32,386 bases of DNA from Geminicoccaceae bacterium (lineage in GTDB: Bacteria; Pseudomonadota; Alphaproteobacteria; Geminicoccales; Geminicoccaceae): NCBI GenBank assembly GCA_025054575.1, contig JANWZN010000020.1, forward strand, positions 1 through 32,386, written 5' to 3'. The notes beneath the pieces are model-generated. The model had not been told where the DNA came from. It saw only the letters and a program-made list of their open reading frames with translations, and did no database searches. The first letter of the stretch is position 1. The number at the start of each line of letters is the position of its first letter. Below are positions 8,808-18,642 of this stretch, one piece after another. The translations under genes and the position numbers were made by a program.

Positions 8808-10387
8808 GCGGCCTCGCTCTCGCGGGCCAGAGCGGCGGCGATCAGGGCCCGGGTCTCCTGGATCCCGTAGAGAGCGACGAAGGTGCCGAAGCGCGGTCCC
8901 TCCGACTGGCCCAAGAGCGTCTCGTAGAGTGCCTTGAACCAGTCGCGCAGGTTGGCGAAGCCATGCGCCTTGCCGAGCTCGTAGAGCAGGTCCTGGATCG
9001 CTTCGCCGCTCGTACCCGCGGGGAGCGCCGCGAGCCGGGCGTCGAGATCGGCGAGCGCGGCGCGTTCGAGCCCGGTCGGCGGGCGAAACCTTCGGGCGGG
9101 CAGGACGAAGTCGCGGCAGTAGGCGAGCGCGTGCTCGACCAGCCGGGCGAGTTTGGGATGCGTCTCGGCGGTGACTCCCGGGGCGTAGCGCGTGATGAAG
9201 CCCCAGAGCAGCTCGGCCGACTGGGCGTTGAGCACGGCCGCCAGGTTCAACAGCATCGCATAGGAGATCGGCAACCGGTCGATCGGCGGCTCGCCGTCGT
9301 GGATGTGGAAGACCGGGTTGGCGATCTTCTTCTCCTCGTCCTGGGAAGGATAAGCCTCCAGAAACTGCTGGTACTCGTCGACGTGGCGGGGGATGACATC
9401 GAAGTAGAGCCGCTTGGCCGCCTTCGGCTCTTTGTACATGAAGAGGGCGAGGCTTTCGCGGGTGCCGTAGCGCAACCACTCCTCGATCGTGAGGCCGTTG
9501 CCTTTCGATTTCGAAATTTTCTGGCCGTTCTCGTCGAGAAAGAGCTCGTAGGTGAAGCCTTCCGGCGGCACCCCGCCTAGGATCCGGCAGATCTGCGCAC
9601 CGAGCTTCACCGAATCGATCAAGTCCTTGCCGGACATCTCGTAGTCGACGTCGAGGGCGACCCAGCGCATCGCCCAGTCGCATTTCCACTGCATCTTGCA
9701 GTGGCCGCCGGTGACCGGGAGCTCGGTCAGGGTGCCGTCCTCGTCGCGGAAGACGACCGTGCCCGAGCCGGGCCGGGTCTCGAGGATCGGCACCTGCAGC
9801 ACGCGGCCGGTCTTGGGCGAGATCGGGAGGATGGGCGAATAGGTCGCGCGACGTTCGGGGCCGAGAGTGGGGAGGATGACGTCACGGATCGCGTCGTGAT
9901 GGTGCAGCACCTTGAGGAGCGTCGCATCGAACCGACCGCTCTTGTAACACTCGGTGGCGCTCGTGAAGCTGTAAGGAAAGCCGAAATCGTCGAGGAACGC
10001 CTTCAACCTGGCGTTCATGTGATGGCCGAAGGATTCGTGCGTGCCGAACGGGTCGGGAATGGCGGTCAGGGGGCGGCCGAGATACTGGGCCACCATCTCG
10101 CGATTGGGGATGTTGTCGGGTACCTTGCGCAGCCCGTCCATGTCGTCGGAAAAAGCGACGAGTTCGGTCGGCAGATCGCTCAACCGAGCGAAAGCGCGGC
10201 GCACCAGGGTGGTACGGAAGACCTCGCCGAAGGTGCCGATATGCGGCAGGCCCGAGGGCCCGTAGCCGGTCTCGAAGAGCACGTACCCTTTGGCCGGCGG
10301 GCGGCGGCGCACGCGCTCCACGACCTTGAGCGCCTCGAGCACGGGCCACGCCTTGGAGCGCGCGAACAGCTCGCGGTTGATGTTCAT
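8804..10387 (-). CDS. lysK: Class I lysyl-tRNA synthetase
   Basis: This 527-residue synthetase charges tRNA-Lys using a class I Rossmann catalytic core. The HIGH-type motif appears as [14 protein letters not shown] near residue 50 and the KMSKS-type loop as KISKSKGNG near residue 290. The order of blocks ([27 protein letters not shown], the segment with WKCDWAMRW, then the C-terminal helical domain) matches archaeal/alphaproteobacterial LysRS1, not the common class II LysS. Bacterial class I LysRS is restricted to alphaproteobacteria, spirochaetes and scattered others. It heads the minus-strand set lysK-rsmB-purH. A tRNA-Lys(CTT) gene lies about 3 kb downstream of its 3' end on the other strand. 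Confidence 0.97.
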   Translation of the reverse strand: MNINRELFARSKAWPVLEALKVVERVRRRPPAKGYVLFETGYGPSGLPHIGTFGEVFRTTLVRRAFARLSDLPTELVAFSDDMDGLRKVPDNIPNREMVAQYLGRPLTAIPDPFGTHESFGHHMNARLKAFLDDFGFPYSFTSATECYKSGRFDATLLKVLHHHDAIRDVILPTLGPERRATYSPILPISPKTGRVLQVPILETRPGSGTVVFRDEDGTLTELPVTGGHCKMQWKCDWAMRWVALDVDYEMSGKDLIDSVKLGAQICRILGGVPPEGFTYELFLDENGQKISKSKGNGLTIEEWLRYGTRESLALFMYKEPKAAKRLYFDVIPRHVDEYQQFLEAYPSQDEEKKIANPVFHIHDGEPPIDRLPISYAMLLNLAAVLNAQSAELLWGFITRYAPGVTAETHPKLARLVEHALAYCRDFVLPARRFRPPTGLERAALADLDARLAALPAGTSGEAIQDLLYELGKAHGFANLRDWFKALYETLLGQSEGPRFGTFVALYGIQETRALIAAALARESEAA

Positions 10388-10513
10388 GCTACGAGACTCG
10401 TTTCGGGGCCGCGGGCGGTGGCGGTGGGACGCGCGATCGTCGGTGCGTCGCGGCGCCTGTCCCGGAGCATAGCCGATCGTCGCCCGCCGACCAGGGGCGA
10501 GCCGCGCGGCGCC

Positions 10514-11038
10514 TCAGGCGATCGGCGCGAGCTCGCGCACGTAGCGTTTCCAATTGGCGACGTAAGCGCGGGTACCACGCGCCATGCGCTCGAGCTGCTC
10601 GGGCCGCACTTCGCCCACGACCTTGCCCGGGACGCCCATCACGAGGCTGTTGTCGGGGATCTCTTTGCCCTCGCCGACGAGGGCCTTGGCCGCGATCAGG
10701 CAATTGCGGCCGATCTTGGCGCCGCTCAGGACCATGGCCCCGATGCCGACGAGCGAGCCCGCACCGATCGTGCAGCCGTGCAACACAGCGGCGTGCCCGA
10801 CCGTCACGTCCGGGCCTACCACCAGCGGGAAGCCCGGGTCGGTGTGGCAGATCGTGCCGTCCTGGATGTTGGTCCGGGCGCCGATCTCGATCGGCTCGCC
10901 GTCGCCGCGCAGGACACAGTTCCACCACACGCTCGCCTCTTGGCCGAGCTTCACGCGGCCGATGATCACCGCGGTGGGAGCCACCCAGAAGGCATCGCTC
11001 TCGGTCTCGAGAACGGCCTCGCCCAGGCGATAGATCAC
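10514..11038 (-). CDS. Gamma-class carbonic anhydrase family protein (left-handed beta-helix)
   Basis: This 174-residue hexapeptide-repeat protein belongs to the gamma carbonic anhydrase / YrdA / PaaY group. The three zinc-ligand histidines are present: one in TICHTDPG and two in [15 protein letters not shown]. Repeated I-x-x-G hexapeptides ([27 protein letters not shown]) make the beta-helix, and a C-terminal helix closes it. The expected reaction is reversible CO2 hydration, although many family members show no measurable activity. It starts with GTG at 11038 that overlaps the argC stop as GTGA, so the two genes are translationally coupled. Supplying bicarbonate for carbamoyl phosphate in arginine synthesis would be a reasonable but unproven link. 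Confidence 0.92.
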   Translation of the reverse strand: MIYRLGEAVLETESDAFWVAPTAVIIGRVKLGQEASVWWNCVLRGDGEPIEIGARTNIQDGTICHTDPGFPLVVGPDVTVGHAAVLHGCTIGAGSLVGIGAMVLSGAKIGRNCLIAAKALVGEGKEIPDNSLVMGVPGKVVGEVRPEQLERMARGTRAYVANWKRYVRELAPIA

Positions 11039-11970
11039 GCTGCTTCCTCCGAGCCCGCGAGGCCCAGCATCAATCGCAGGTTCTGTACCGCCGCGCCCGA
11101 CGCGCCTTTGCCGAGATTGTCGAGCCGGGCGACGAGGACCGCTTGCTGCCGGGCCTGGTTGGCGAAGACGAAAAGCTCGAGGTCGTCGCGGCCCGCGAGT
11201 GCCGTGGCATCGAGCCGGCCCTCGCGCGGCGCCGGCACGACCCGGACGAGCGGGGTCGCCCGATAGCGCTCGGCGAGCACGGCCTCGAGTTCGGCGGCCC
11301 TCGGTCGGGTCGGCAATTCGTCGAGATGGAGCGGCACGCAGACCACCATGCCCTGCCGAAAATTCCCGACCGAGGGCACGAAGATCGGCCGCCGGGCGAG
11401 CCGCGACCAGGCCGTGATCTCGGGCAGATGTTTGTGCTCGAGGCCGAGCCCGTAGAGCTCGAACGGCGGCGCGGTTCCCCGCTCGTAGGCCTCGATCATG
11501 CTCCGCCCGCCACCCGAATAGCCCGAGACCGCGTGGATCGTGATCGGGTAGTCGGCCGGAAGCAGACCGGCATCGACCAGCGGGCGAAGAAGGAGCACGG
11601 CTCCGGTCGGATAACAGCCGGGATTGGCGACCCGGCGCGCGGCCGCGATCAGGGCTGGCGCCTCGGGTGTCAGTTCGGGCAGACCGTAGACCCAGCCCGG
11701 CGCCACGCGATGGGCCGTGCTCGCGTCGAGCACCCGCGGTCCCCGTGCGCCGAGCTCGTCGATCAGCGCCACGGCCTCGCGCGCCGCTTCGTCGGGCAGA
11801 CAGAGGATCGCGAGGTCGACCGTCGCCAGGAGATCACGCTTGGCCGCGGGATCCTTGCGCCGCGCCGGGTCGATCGAGACCAGCTCGATTCCCGCAAGGC
11901 CGGCGATCCGTTCGCGGATCCCGAGCCCGGTGGTACCCGCCTCGCCGTCGATGAAGACCCTGGCCGTCAT
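11035..11970 (-). CDS. argC: N-acetyl-gamma-glutamyl-phosphate reductase, type 2
   Basis: This 311-residue enzyme reduces N-acetyl-glutamyl-5-phosphate to the semialdehyde with NADPH, the third step of arginine/ornithine synthesis. The N-terminal nucleotide site reads [18 protein letters not shown]; the catalytic cysteine is in [17 protein letters not shown]; the substrate region contains [13 protein letters not shown] and the histidine in LEHKHLPEI. The short form (about 310 residues) with DGEAGTTG is the type-2 ArgC typical of alphaproteobacteria. ATG at 11970 is the only sensible start. It is followed directly by the carbonic anhydrase homologue (4-base overlap) and diverges from the Lhr-type helicase gene, with 108 bases between the starts. 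Confidence 0.96.
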   Translation of the reverse strand: MTARVFIDGEAGTTGLGIRERIAGLAGIELVSIDPARRKDPAAKRDLLATVDLAILCLPDEAAREAVALIDELGARGPRVLDASTAHRVAPGWVYGLPELTPEAPALIAAARRVANPGCYPTGAVLLLRPLVDAGLLPADYPITIHAVSGYSGGGRSMIEAYERGTAPPFELYGLGLEHKHLPEITAWSRLARRPIFVPSVGNFRQGMVVCVPLHLDELPTRPRAAELEAVLAERYRATPLVRVVPAPREGRLDATALAGRDDLELFVFANQARQQAVLVARLDNLGKGASGAAVQNLRLMLGLAGSEEAA

Positions 11971-12078
11971 CGCGATCGGTTCCTCGGCCGAATGGCAGTC
12001 GCACTCTAAGCAGCGAGGCCTCGCCGGTCGAGCCGTGCCGGCGCTGACCGGCCGCGCTCGGCGCGCTAGATCCCGGCC

Positions 12079-14532
12079 ATGAGCCTCGCTCTCGAGCGTT
12101 CCCGTCCCGTCGAGCCGCCGCCGGCAGCAGCACTCCCCGAACCCTTCGCGTCCTGGTTCGCAGCGCGCGGTTGGCGGCCGCGCCGCCACCAGCTCGCCAT
12201 GCTGGCGCTCGCGAGAGAGGGGCGCGACGCGCTGCTCGTGGCGCCCACGGGCGGCGGCAAGACCCTCGCGGGCTTCCTCCCGAGCCTCGTGGCCCTCGCC
12301 GAGCGGGGCGGCGGCAGCGGGATCCACACCCTCTACGTCTCGCCCTTGAAGGCGCTCGCCACCGACGTCGCGCGCAATCTCGAAGTGCCGATCCGCGAGA
12401 TGGACCTCGCCGTGACCGCCGCGGTGCGGACCGGCGACACGCCGGCGGCACGGCGGGCCCGGCAGCGACGACGGCCGCCCGATTTGTTGCTGACCACGCC
12501 CGAATCGCTGGCACTCCTGCTGTCCTATCCGGACGCGGCCGAGCGCTTCGCGCGGCTCGAGGCGGTCGTGGTCGACGAGCTGCACGCCTTGGCCGAGAAC
12601 AAGCGCGGGGTCCTCTTGGCCCTTTGCCTCGCGAGGCTGAAGGCGCTCGCGCCCGCGGCCCGTTTCGTGGGGCTCTCCGCGACCGTGGCCGAGCCCTGGG
12701 CGCTGCGTCGATGGCTCTCCCCCGCCCCCGAGCGGGTTGCCCTCGTCGAGGGCGAAGCGGGGGCCGAGCCCGTGGTGGAGCTCTTGATCCCCGAAGGCCC
12801 CATGCCCTGGGCCGGGCATTACGCGACCCATGCCGCCCCGGCCGTGCTCGATCTGATACGCCGCCATCGGACCAGCATCGTCTTCGTCAACACCCGCGCC
12901 CAGGCCGAGGTCCTGTTCGGGCTTCTTTGGCGGCTCAATCACGACAATCTGCCGATCGCGCTCCATCACGGCTCGCTCGACGTCGAGCAACGGCGGAAGG
13001 TCGAGGCGGCGATGGCGGCGGGCAGGCTGCGAGCGGTCGTCGCCACCTCTTCGCTCGATCTCGGGATCGACTGGGGCGATGTCGATCTCGTCGTCCAGGT
13101 GGGCGCGCCCAAAGGCGCCGCCCGGCTCCTGCAGCGGATCGGCCGCGCCAATCACCGGCTCGAGGAGCCGTCGAAGGCGGTGCTGGTCCCGGCCAATCGC
13201 TTCGAGGTGCTCGAATGCCTCGCGGCGCGCGAGGCGGTCCGGGCCGGGGCGCTCGACGGTGGCGCGATCGCGCCGGGCGGCCTCGACGTGCTCGCCCAGC
13301 ACGTCACGGGCGTGGCCTGCGCCGGGCCGTTCGACGCCGATCGCCTCTACGACGAGGTGCGCTCGACCGCGCCCTATGCCGGGCTCGCTCGCGCCGACTT
13401 CGATGCGGTGCTCGACTTCGTCGCCACCGGCGGCTACGCGCTCGGCCGCTACGAACGGTTCCGGCGGCTCGCGCGTGGCGCCGACGGCCTCTGGCGCCTC
13501 GCCGACCCGCGCCTCGCCAAACAGTGGCGGATGAACGTCGGGACGATCGTCGAGGCCCCGGTCATGAAGGTCCGGCTCGGGCCCCGCGGCCGCCGGCTCG
13601 GCGAGGTGGAGGAACATTTCGTGAGCACGCTCGCCCCGGGCGATACCTTCCTGTTCGCCGGCCGGCTGCTCGAGTTTCTGGGCGTGCACGAGGACGAGGT
13701 GATCGTTCGCCGGGCGAAGGGCGGCGGCGAGCCCAAAGTGCCGGCCTATGCCGGCGGCAAGCTGCCGCTCACGAGCGCGCTTGCAACGAGGGTCAAGGCC
13801 ATGCTCGCCGACCGCGGGCGCTGGCCCGACCTGCCAGCACCGGTCCGGGAATGGCTGGACGCCCAGGCACGCCGCTCGGCCACCGGCGAGCCGGACGAGC
13901 TCCTGGTCGAAACCTTCCCGCGCGGAGGTCGGGCGTTCCTGGTCGCCTACCCGATGGCCGGCCGCAACGCCCACCAGACGCTCGGCATGCTGTTGACCCG
14001 GCGGATGGAGCGTTGCCGGTTGGCGCCGCTCGGCTTCGTCGCCTCGGACTACTGCATCGCGGTTTGGGGACGCCGGCCGGTCGAACGACCGGAAGAGCTC
14101 TTCACTATCGATCTCCTGGCCGACGATCTCGAGGAGTGGATGGCCGAGAGTTCGGTGATCAAGCGTACGTTCCGCAATTGTGCGGTCGTTGCGGGCTTGA
14201 TCGAGCGGCGCCATCCGGGCCGGCAGAAGACCGGTCGGCAGGTCACGATGAGCGCCGATCTGCTCTACGACGTTCTGCGCAAATACGAGCCCGACCACGT
14301 GCTCTTGCGCGCGGCCCGTGCCGAGGCCGCACAAGGGATGACCGATATCCGCCGGCTTTCGGATCTGCTGAACGCGGTCCAGGGCCGGATCCGCCACGTC
14401 CGTCTCTCCCGCGTCTCGCCCTTCGCGGTCGCGATCATCGCCGGAATCGGCAAGGAGTTCGTGGGCGGCGAAGCGCTCGACCAGGAGCTCGAGGCGGCGG
14501 TCGCCGAGCTGGTCGCGGAGGCGATGAGGTGA
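12079..14532 (+). CDS. Ligase-associated DNA damage response DEXH-box helicase (Lhr-core family)
   Basis: This 817-residue superfamily 2 helicase has Walker A APTGGGKT at residues 55-62, Walker B DELH at 166-169, motif III LSAT, and motif [12 protein letters not shown]. These are followed by the winged-helix and Lhr-specific C-terminal domains, including [16 protein letters not shown] and a metallo-effector-like stretch. The length and ending match the helicase that usually travels with an ATP-dependent DNA ligase, a beta-lactamase-fold exonuclease and PdeM in a four-gene repair cassette. Here only PdeM is near (from 16350), and a foreign ATPase gene on the other strand separates them. ATG at 12079 is chosen because it is the first start after the divergent argC control region. 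No SOS box was seen upstream. Confidence 0.92.
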   Translation: MSLALERSRPVEPPPAAALPEPFASWFAARGWRPRRHQLAMLALAREGRDALLVAPTGGGKTLAGFLPSLVALAERGGGSGIHTLYVSPLKALATDVARNLEVPIREMDLAVTAAVRTGDTPAARRARQRRRPPDLLLTTPESLALLLSYPDAAERFARLEAVVVDELHALAENKRGVLLALCLARLKALAPAARFVGLSATVAEPWALRRWLSPAPERVALVEGEAGAEPVVELLIPEGPMPWAGHYATHAAPAVLDLIRRHRTSIVFVNTRAQAEVLFGLLWRLNHDNLPIALHHGSLDVEQRRKVEAAMAAGRLRAVVATSSLDLGIDWGDVDLVVQVGAPKGAARLLQRIGRANHRLEEPSKAVLVPANRFEVLECLAAREAVRAGALDGGAIAPGGLDVLAQHVTGVACAGPFDADRLYDEVRSTAPYAGLARADFDAVLDFVATGGYALGRYERFRRLARGADGLWRLADPRLAKQWRMNVGTIVEAPVMKVRLGPRGRRLGEVEEHFVSTLAPGDTFLFAGRLLEFLGVHEDEVIVRRAKGGGEPKVPAYAGGKLPLTSALATRVKAMLADRGRWPDLPAPVREWLDAQARRSATGEPDELLVETFPRGGRAFLVAYPMAGRNAHQTLGMLLTRRMERCRLAPLGFVASDYCIAVWGRRPVERPEELFTIDLLADDLEEWMAESSVIKRTFRNCAVVAGLIERRHPGRQKTGRQVTMSADLLYDVLRKYEPDHVLLRAARAEAAQGMTDIRRLSDLLNAVQGRIRHVRLSRVSPFAVAIIAGIGKEFVGGEALDQELEAAVAELVAEAMR

Positions 14533-14552
14533 GCGGCGAACGAGCATCGGTC

Positions 14553-16184
14553 TCAGTCGGGGAGGCCCTTTCGATCGGGGCGACCGATCCACTCGAGCAG
14601 GAGCTTCCGGAGGAAGTCCCACACGTCCCCTTGGCCTGGGCGAACATAGGCAGGGGCGGCAGGATTCGAGCCGAGTCGCTTGAAGACCTGCGTAACCCAA
14701 GAGCCTTTGTTAGCTGGGACGGCGAGTTCCGGAAGCCAGGAGGTGAGTTCGCCGCTTGGCACCACGAAAATTCCATACTCGGCTAGATTGGACAATAAGT
14801 TCGAGGCACTTTCTTTGTTGTCCGAGGGAAGCATGTGGATGCCCGGCTGTGGCATGCTGGGATTACCATGTTGCGTGAATGCCTGTTGAAGGAGAGCCCG
14901 GGTCTGCGACCAGCCTTGCCGCAGCGGGCTGGGAACGCTCGCGGGATCCAGCAGAGCATTCCAGTCTCCTTCACCGCGGAGGAAGTCGAGATCGACGATG
15001 GCCGCGGCGGGCACGCCCATGGTGCGAAGGGCCCCGACGATTCGGTGGACCGTTTGCCGGTTCTGTGCCGCCAAGAAGCGGGCCCAGGGAAGCCCGGACT
15101 CCACTTCACCCAAGCGGTACGCGATCTCTTCGTAGAACGCACGGTCGTTGTCGCTTTCCGTGACCACTGCTCCGTCGTGGAACAGAGCCGAAAAGACGTG
15201 TGCGCTTCGGAACAGGGGATCGTTGAAGAAGCGACGCAACGTGTCGGCCTCGACCAAGCGGCCGCGGGACTTGCCGTCTCGGTACTCCAGGCGGAGGATA
15301 CGGGCGTCCGAGGGGCCGAGCAGGCAACCGATCACGAAGTCGGCACTGTGCGTCGCCGCCAAGAGCTGGAACGTCTTCTGCTGCGCCAAGCGGGAGAGTT
15401 GCGTGCCAAGCTTGCGAGCGAGCGGGGGGTGCAGAAACGCATCGGGTTCGTCGACGAGCAGGGTTCGAACGAGGCCCGAGGCGGCGTGGAGGATGGTTCC
15501 GAGATAAGCCCGGATGCCGTCGCTCGTTTCATACACAGGCAGCATCGACGCCAGTTTTTCTCGCTTTTTCCCTGAAATGTGAAACTCCAGGCCATTAGTA
15601 GGCGAAGTGGACAGGCGGAAAACAACATTTCCGTACTCTGTCAACGGATCACGTACGAGCCACCATCGCGGGAAGATTTCGCGGATAAGCTCATTTACAA
15701 GATTTCGGTACACTTCATCGTTCATGAACAGACATGCCCGCGCGCTGAGCTGGCGCTCCAAGGAGCCACGAGCCTTCTGAAGCACGCCGATGCGTGCGCC
15801 CACGTCGAGATGGACCGTGTAGCGTTGAATAAACACGCGCCTGCGAACGGCTTCGTTTCTAATAACCTCTCCGATAAGTTGTTTCGGTATATATTTTTGA
15901 TGGTCACCTAATCCAACGTTGATATATTCATCGCTGTCCCAATCGATGTCGGTCGGTGCAATCTGGCTCAAGAGACGCTTCAGAACGCTCTCCTCGGGCG
16001 CTCGATGTGTGATGTTCGTTACCATGCGACGCGGCTCGAGCGGGGCCTCGATGGCGTGCCGAATCTCAAGAAGGGCTAAACTCTTACCGGAATTGTTGGG
16101 GCCTACCAGCAGGGTAACGCCGTGAAGGGGTACCTGGATCTTGGTGGGTGGTTCCGTGAACGTCAGTTCCGCACGTTCCAACAT
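14553..16184 (-). CDS. OLD-like ATPase (ABC-type ATPase with TOPRIM-like C terminus), probably acquired
   Basis: I do not recognise a named family member. This 543-residue protein starts with Walker A GPNNSGKS (28-35). A signature-like SDGIRAYL lies near 221-228, Walker B TLLVDEPD near 241-248 (Asp245, Glu246), and a switch histidine in AATHS (His279). After residue 335, [14 protein letters not shown] has the E-x3-D-x2-F spacing of a TOPRIM motif (Glu343, Asp347; the usual glycine is serine), and IVDLDFL gives a DxD at 398-400. This is the layout of OLD-family nucleases, many of which act in phage defence. No partner gene (UvrD-like GajB, reverse transcriptase) is adjacent. GC is much lower than its neighbours, most sharply in its 5' half (one 60-base line is 38%). 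ATG at 16184 was chosen because the ATPase fold begins there. It lies between the helicase and pdeM, opposite to both. Confidence 0.82.
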   Translation of the reverse strand: MLERAELTFTEPPTKIQVPLHGVTLLVGPNNSGKSLALLEIRHAIEAPLEPRRMVTNITHRAPEESVLKRLLSQIAPTDIDWDSDEYINVGLGDHQKYIPKQLIGEVIRNEAVRRRVFIQRYTVHLDVGARIGVLQKARGSLERQLSARACLFMNDEVYRNLVNELIREIFPRWWLVRDPLTEYGNVVFRLSTSPTNGLEFHISGKKREKLASMLPVYETSDGIRAYLGTILHAASGLVRTLLVDEPDAFLHPPLARKLGTQLSRLAQQKTFQLLAATHSADFVIGCLLGPSDARILRLEYRDGKSRGRLVEADTLRRFFNDPLFRSAHVFSALFHDGAVVTESDNDRAFYEEIAYRLGEVESGLPWARFLAAQNRQTVHRIVGALRTMGVPAAAIVDLDFLRGEGDWNALLDPASVPSPLRQGWSQTRALLQQAFTQHGNPSMPQPGIHMLPSDNKESASNLLSNLAEYGIFVVPSGELTSWLPELAVPANKGSWVTQVFKRLGSNPAAPAYVRPGQGDVWDFLRKLLLEWIGRPDRKGLPD

Positions 16185-16214
16185 GGAGACTCGATCCTTC
16201 GCAAACGTTTGAAG

Positions 16215-16241
16215 ATTACAGTCCTCTCCCTGCGGTTTCAA
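16215..16241 (-). promoter_or_regulatory. Possible promoter of the OLD-like ATPase gene
   Basis: On the minus strand TTGAAA (16236-16241) and TGTAAT (16215-16220) are 15 bases apart and lie 31 bases upstream of the ATPase start. The boxes are good but the spacing is short by two bases, so this is tentative. Position within the low-GC block suggests the gene arrived with its own promoter. Confidence 0.35.
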
Positions 16242-16349
16242 TACTCGACGGCAGCCGCGGCCTTCGTGTAAAGCAACGGCGAGGATGGTTTGCGCCGGGC
16301 GCTGATGTCGACGCCGAGGCGTTTCCCGTTTCTTGAGCGAGGCGCAAGG

Positions 16350-17090
16350 GTGGCATTCGAACTGCTCGAGGTCCGGCTGGCCGGGCGAGAGTTTCTCCTG
16401 GATCCAGCTGGTGCCCTGTTCTGGCCCGAGCGACGGATGCTGGTCGTGGCCGACCTCCATCTCGGCAAGGCGGAAGCGCTGGCGCGGCGCGGACTTCTGG
16501 CCCCCCCTTACGAGTTCGGCGCGACGCTCGCACGGCTCGAATCGGTGATCGCGCGGCATCGACCGCAGCTGGTGGCGAGCCTCGGCGACGGCTTCCACGA
16601 CGGCCGTGCCGCGCGTGGCCTCGAGGGCGAGGCGTTCGACCGGCTCGCAGCACTGGTCCGCCGGCAGGAGTGGCTCTGGATCACGGGCAACCACGATCCG
16701 ACGATCCCGCTCGCTCTGGGCGGGGCCGTGCTCGATCGGCTCGTGCTCGACGGTCTTTCGTTCGTGCACGTGCCGACCGGCGCGGAGGGCGAGATCGCGG
16801 GGCATCTCCACCCGGCGGCACGGATCGCCACCGCGGCCGGCCGAATCCAGAGGCGGCGCTGCTTCGCGGCCGACGGGGCGCGGCTGCTGCTGCCCGCCGC
16901 GGGCACGCTCGCGGGCGGGCTCAACGTGCTCGATCCGGCGATCGCCGGCCTCTTTCCGGCGGGCTTCACGGCCTACCTGCTCGCGACCGATCGGCTGTTT
17001 CCGATCCCGGCGCGGCGGCTTCTTCCGGACCTCGATCCGCGCCGGCACCGCCTGCCGCTCGAGCGATCCTCTTCCGCGCCCGAGGCGTAA
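16350..17090 (+). CDS. pdeM: Ligase-associated DNA damage response endonuclease PdeM (metallophosphoesterase)
   Basis: This 246-residue calcineurin-like phosphoesterase belongs to the group found with the Lhr-type helicase. The metal-binding blocks are in order: Asp35/His37 in VADLHLGKAEAL, Asp80/His83 in LGDGFHD, Asn114/His115 in TGNHDP, His140, and His152/His154 in GHLHP. The N terminus (LAGREFLLDPAGALFWPERRMLVVADLH) is typical of PdeM. I chose GTG at 16350 because GAGG lies 7 bases upstream and the length then fits the family; an in-frame ATG at 16305 has no ribosome site but cannot be excluded. It normally follows the helicase gene directly; here it starts about 1.8 kb after the helicase stop because of the inserted ATPase gene. 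The photolyase gene follows after 29 bases. Confidence 0.9.
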   Translation: MAFELLEVRLAGREFLLDPAGALFWPERRMLVVADLHLGKAEALARRGLLAPPYEFGATLARLESVIARHRPQLVASLGDGFHDGRAARGLEGEAFDRLAALVRRQEWLWITGNHDPTIPLALGGAVLDRLVLDGLSFVHVPTGAEGEIAGHLHPAARIATAAGRIQRRRCFAADGARLLLPAAGTLAGGLNVLDPAIAGLFPAGFTAYLLATDRLFPIPARRLLPDLDPRRHRLPLERSSSAPEA

Positions 17091-17119
17091 CGAGAAGGTA
17101 GTGCGCGGCGGGACGTGCG

Positions 17120-18562
17120 ATGGTCCGACCGATCCTTCTCTGGTTCACGCGCGATCTGAGGCTCGCCGATCATCCGGCCCTGCATGCCGCGGCCCGCGAG
17201 GATCGGCCGATCGTAGCGCTCTTCGTGCTCGACGACGTGTCCGCCGGGAGCTGGATGCGGGGCGCGGCCTCGCGCTGGTTCCTCGCCGGCGCGCTCGACG
17301 CGCTCGGCTCCGAGATCGCCGCCCGCGGCGGGCGTCTGCTCCTGCGACGTGGTGTCGCGGACGTCGTGGTCGCAGACGTGGCGCACGCGGTCGGGGCGGA
17401 GGCGGTCCATTGGACGCGCGGCTACGATCTCGCGAGCCGCGCGGTCGAGACCCGGCTCGCCGAGCGGCTCGCCGAGCTCGGCATCCGGGCCCGCAGCTTC
17501 CCGGGCTCGCTGATCCACGAGCCGCGGGAGGTGACGCAGAGAGGGGGCGAGCCCTACCGGGTGTACACGCCGTTCTCGCGCGCCTGGCTCGAGCGCGACG
17601 CGCCCGACCGGCCGCTGCCGGTGCCGGAGCGGCTCGCGTTCCTCGACCCGACGATCCCGAGCGAGACGATCGAATCCTTGGCGCTCCGACCGACGAAACC
17701 CGACTGGGCGGCTGGCATGCGGGCCGTGTGGGAGCCTTCCGAGCGCGGTGCCGAGGCGCTGCTCGACCGCTTCTTGAACGGACCGATCTGGTCCTACGCC
17801 CGCGCCCGCGACTTCCCGGGCCGCACGGGCGTCTCGCGTCTGTCGCCGCACCTCGCGATCGGGACGATCTCGCCCAGGCGGACCTACTGGGCAGCGCGCG
17901 CTCGGGCCGAGGTCGAGGGCCGGGGCTTCCAGGCCGCCTGGCCGTTCCTGCGCCAGCTCGTCTGGCGCGAGTTCGCTTGGTCGAACCTGTTCCACTTTCC
18001 CGACCTGCCCGACGAACCCTTGCGCGCGGAATTCGCTCGATTTCCCTGGGTCGAGGACGCTGTCGCTCTGCGCGCCTGGCAGAAGGGCCGGACGGGCTAT
18101 CCGATCGTCGATGCGGGCATGCGCGAGCTCTGGGCCACGGGCTGGATGCACAATCGGGTGCGCATGATCGTGGGCTCGTTCCTGACCAAAGACTTGCGGA
18201 TCCCCTGGCAAGAGGGCGAGCGATGGTTCTGGGACACGCTCGTCGATGCCGATCTCGCCAACAACGCCATGGGCTGGCAGTGGGTGGCGGGCTGCGGGAT
18301 CGATGCGGCACCCTATTTCCGCATCTTCAATCCCGTCTTGCAAGCCAAGAAGTTCGATCCGGACGGTGCCTACGTCCGGCGCTGGGTTCCGGAGCTCGCG
18401 AACCTGCCGAACGAGTGGATCCACGAGCCGTGGGCGGCACCCCCGCTCCTGCTCGAGGAAGCGGGCGTGCGGCTCGGTGCGACCTATCCGCGGCCGATCG
18501 TCGACCACGACCGAGCGCGCAAGGCGGCGCTCGCAGCCTTCGAGGCGATCCGCGGCGGGTGA
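17120..18562 (+). CDS. phrB: Deoxyribodipyrimidine photolyase (cryptochrome/photolyase family)
   Basis: This 480-residue flavoprotein should repair UV-induced cyclobutane pyrimidine dimers with blue light. The N-terminal alpha/beta antenna domain begins at LWFTRDLRLADHPAL. The C-terminal FAD domain contains GVSRLSPHLAIGTISPR, the LVWREFAWSNLFHFP block, GYPIVDAGMRELWATGWMHNR, and the FAD/tryptophan-rich ANNAMGWQWVAGCG followed by APYFRIFNP. All are hallmarks of class I CPD photolyases. Length is normal. ATG at 17120 is preceded by GGCGGGA. It follows pdeM by 29 bases, so the two repair genes may share a transcript. A cryptochrome photoreceptor role is less likely given the complete catalytic blocks. 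Confidence 0.95.
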   Translation: MVRPILLWFTRDLRLADHPALHAAAREDRPIVALFVLDDVSAGSWMRGAASRWFLAGALDALGSEIAARGGRLLLRRGVADVVVADVAHAVGAEAVHWTRGYDLASRAVETRLAERLAELGIRARSFPGSLIHEPREVTQRGGEPYRVYTPFSRAWLERDAPDRPLPVPERLAFLDPTIPSETIESLALRPTKPDWAAGMRAVWEPSERGAEALLDRFLNGPIWSYARARDFPGRTGVSRLSPHLAIGTISPRRTYWAARARAEVEGRGFQAAWPFLRQLVWREFAWSNLFHFPDLPDEPLRAEFARFPWVEDAVALRAWQKGRTGYPIVDAGMRELWATGWMHNRVRMIVGSFLTKDLRIPWQEGERWFWDTLVDADLANNAMGWQWVAGCGIDAAPYFRIFNPVLQAKKFDPDGAYVRRWVPELANLPNEWIHEPWAAPPLLLEEAGVRLGATYPRPIVDHDRARKAALAAFEAIRGG

Positions 18563-18574
18563 TCGGTGCTTGGC

Positions 18575-18603
18575 TTGGTCGGTCGCTCGACCGAGCGTAT
18601 AAC
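18575..18603 (+). promoter_or_regulatory. Promoter of the small secreted Cys-rich protein gene
   Basis: TTGGTC (18575-18580) and TATAAC (18598-18603) are separated by exactly 17 bases and lie 39 bases upstream of the ATG at 18643. The -10 is the best match to consensus noticed in the window. The spacer is largely occupied by a perfect inverted repeat, described separately. Confidence 0.6.
18579..18594. promoter_or_regulatory. Operator-like perfect inverted repeat between -35 and -10
   Basis: TCGGTCG (18579-18585) and CGACCGA (18588-18594) are perfect reverse complements with a 2-base centre. The 16-base palindrome sits between the -35 and -10 boxes, overlapping the last two bases of the -35, where a bound dimeric repressor or a MerR-type activator would act. 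No regulator gene is adjacent, so the factor is unknown. Confidence 0.45.
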
Positions 18604-18642
18604 GAGCTGCCCTTCGTGAACGCGCCGATCGGGAGGCCGAGG

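Noticed and set aside
7419-9689. A 756-codon frame extending rsmB into the lysK region
   Set aside because: The family homology starts near 8807, where ATGA couples it to the lysK stop.
12171-14786. An 871-codon open frame overlapping the helicase gene in another frame
   Set aside because: Arginine/proline-rich shadow translation typical of GC-rich DNA; the helicase frame has all motifs.
14533-16349. Target-site duplication or inverted repeats flanking the inserted ATPase gene
   Set aside because: No convincing matching repeats were found by eye at either side, and no transposase or integrase is present.
16185-17048. Upstream extension of the OLD-like ATPase frame, antisense to pdeM
   Set aside because: No domain in the extension, and it opposes a gene with complete metallophosphoesterase motifs.
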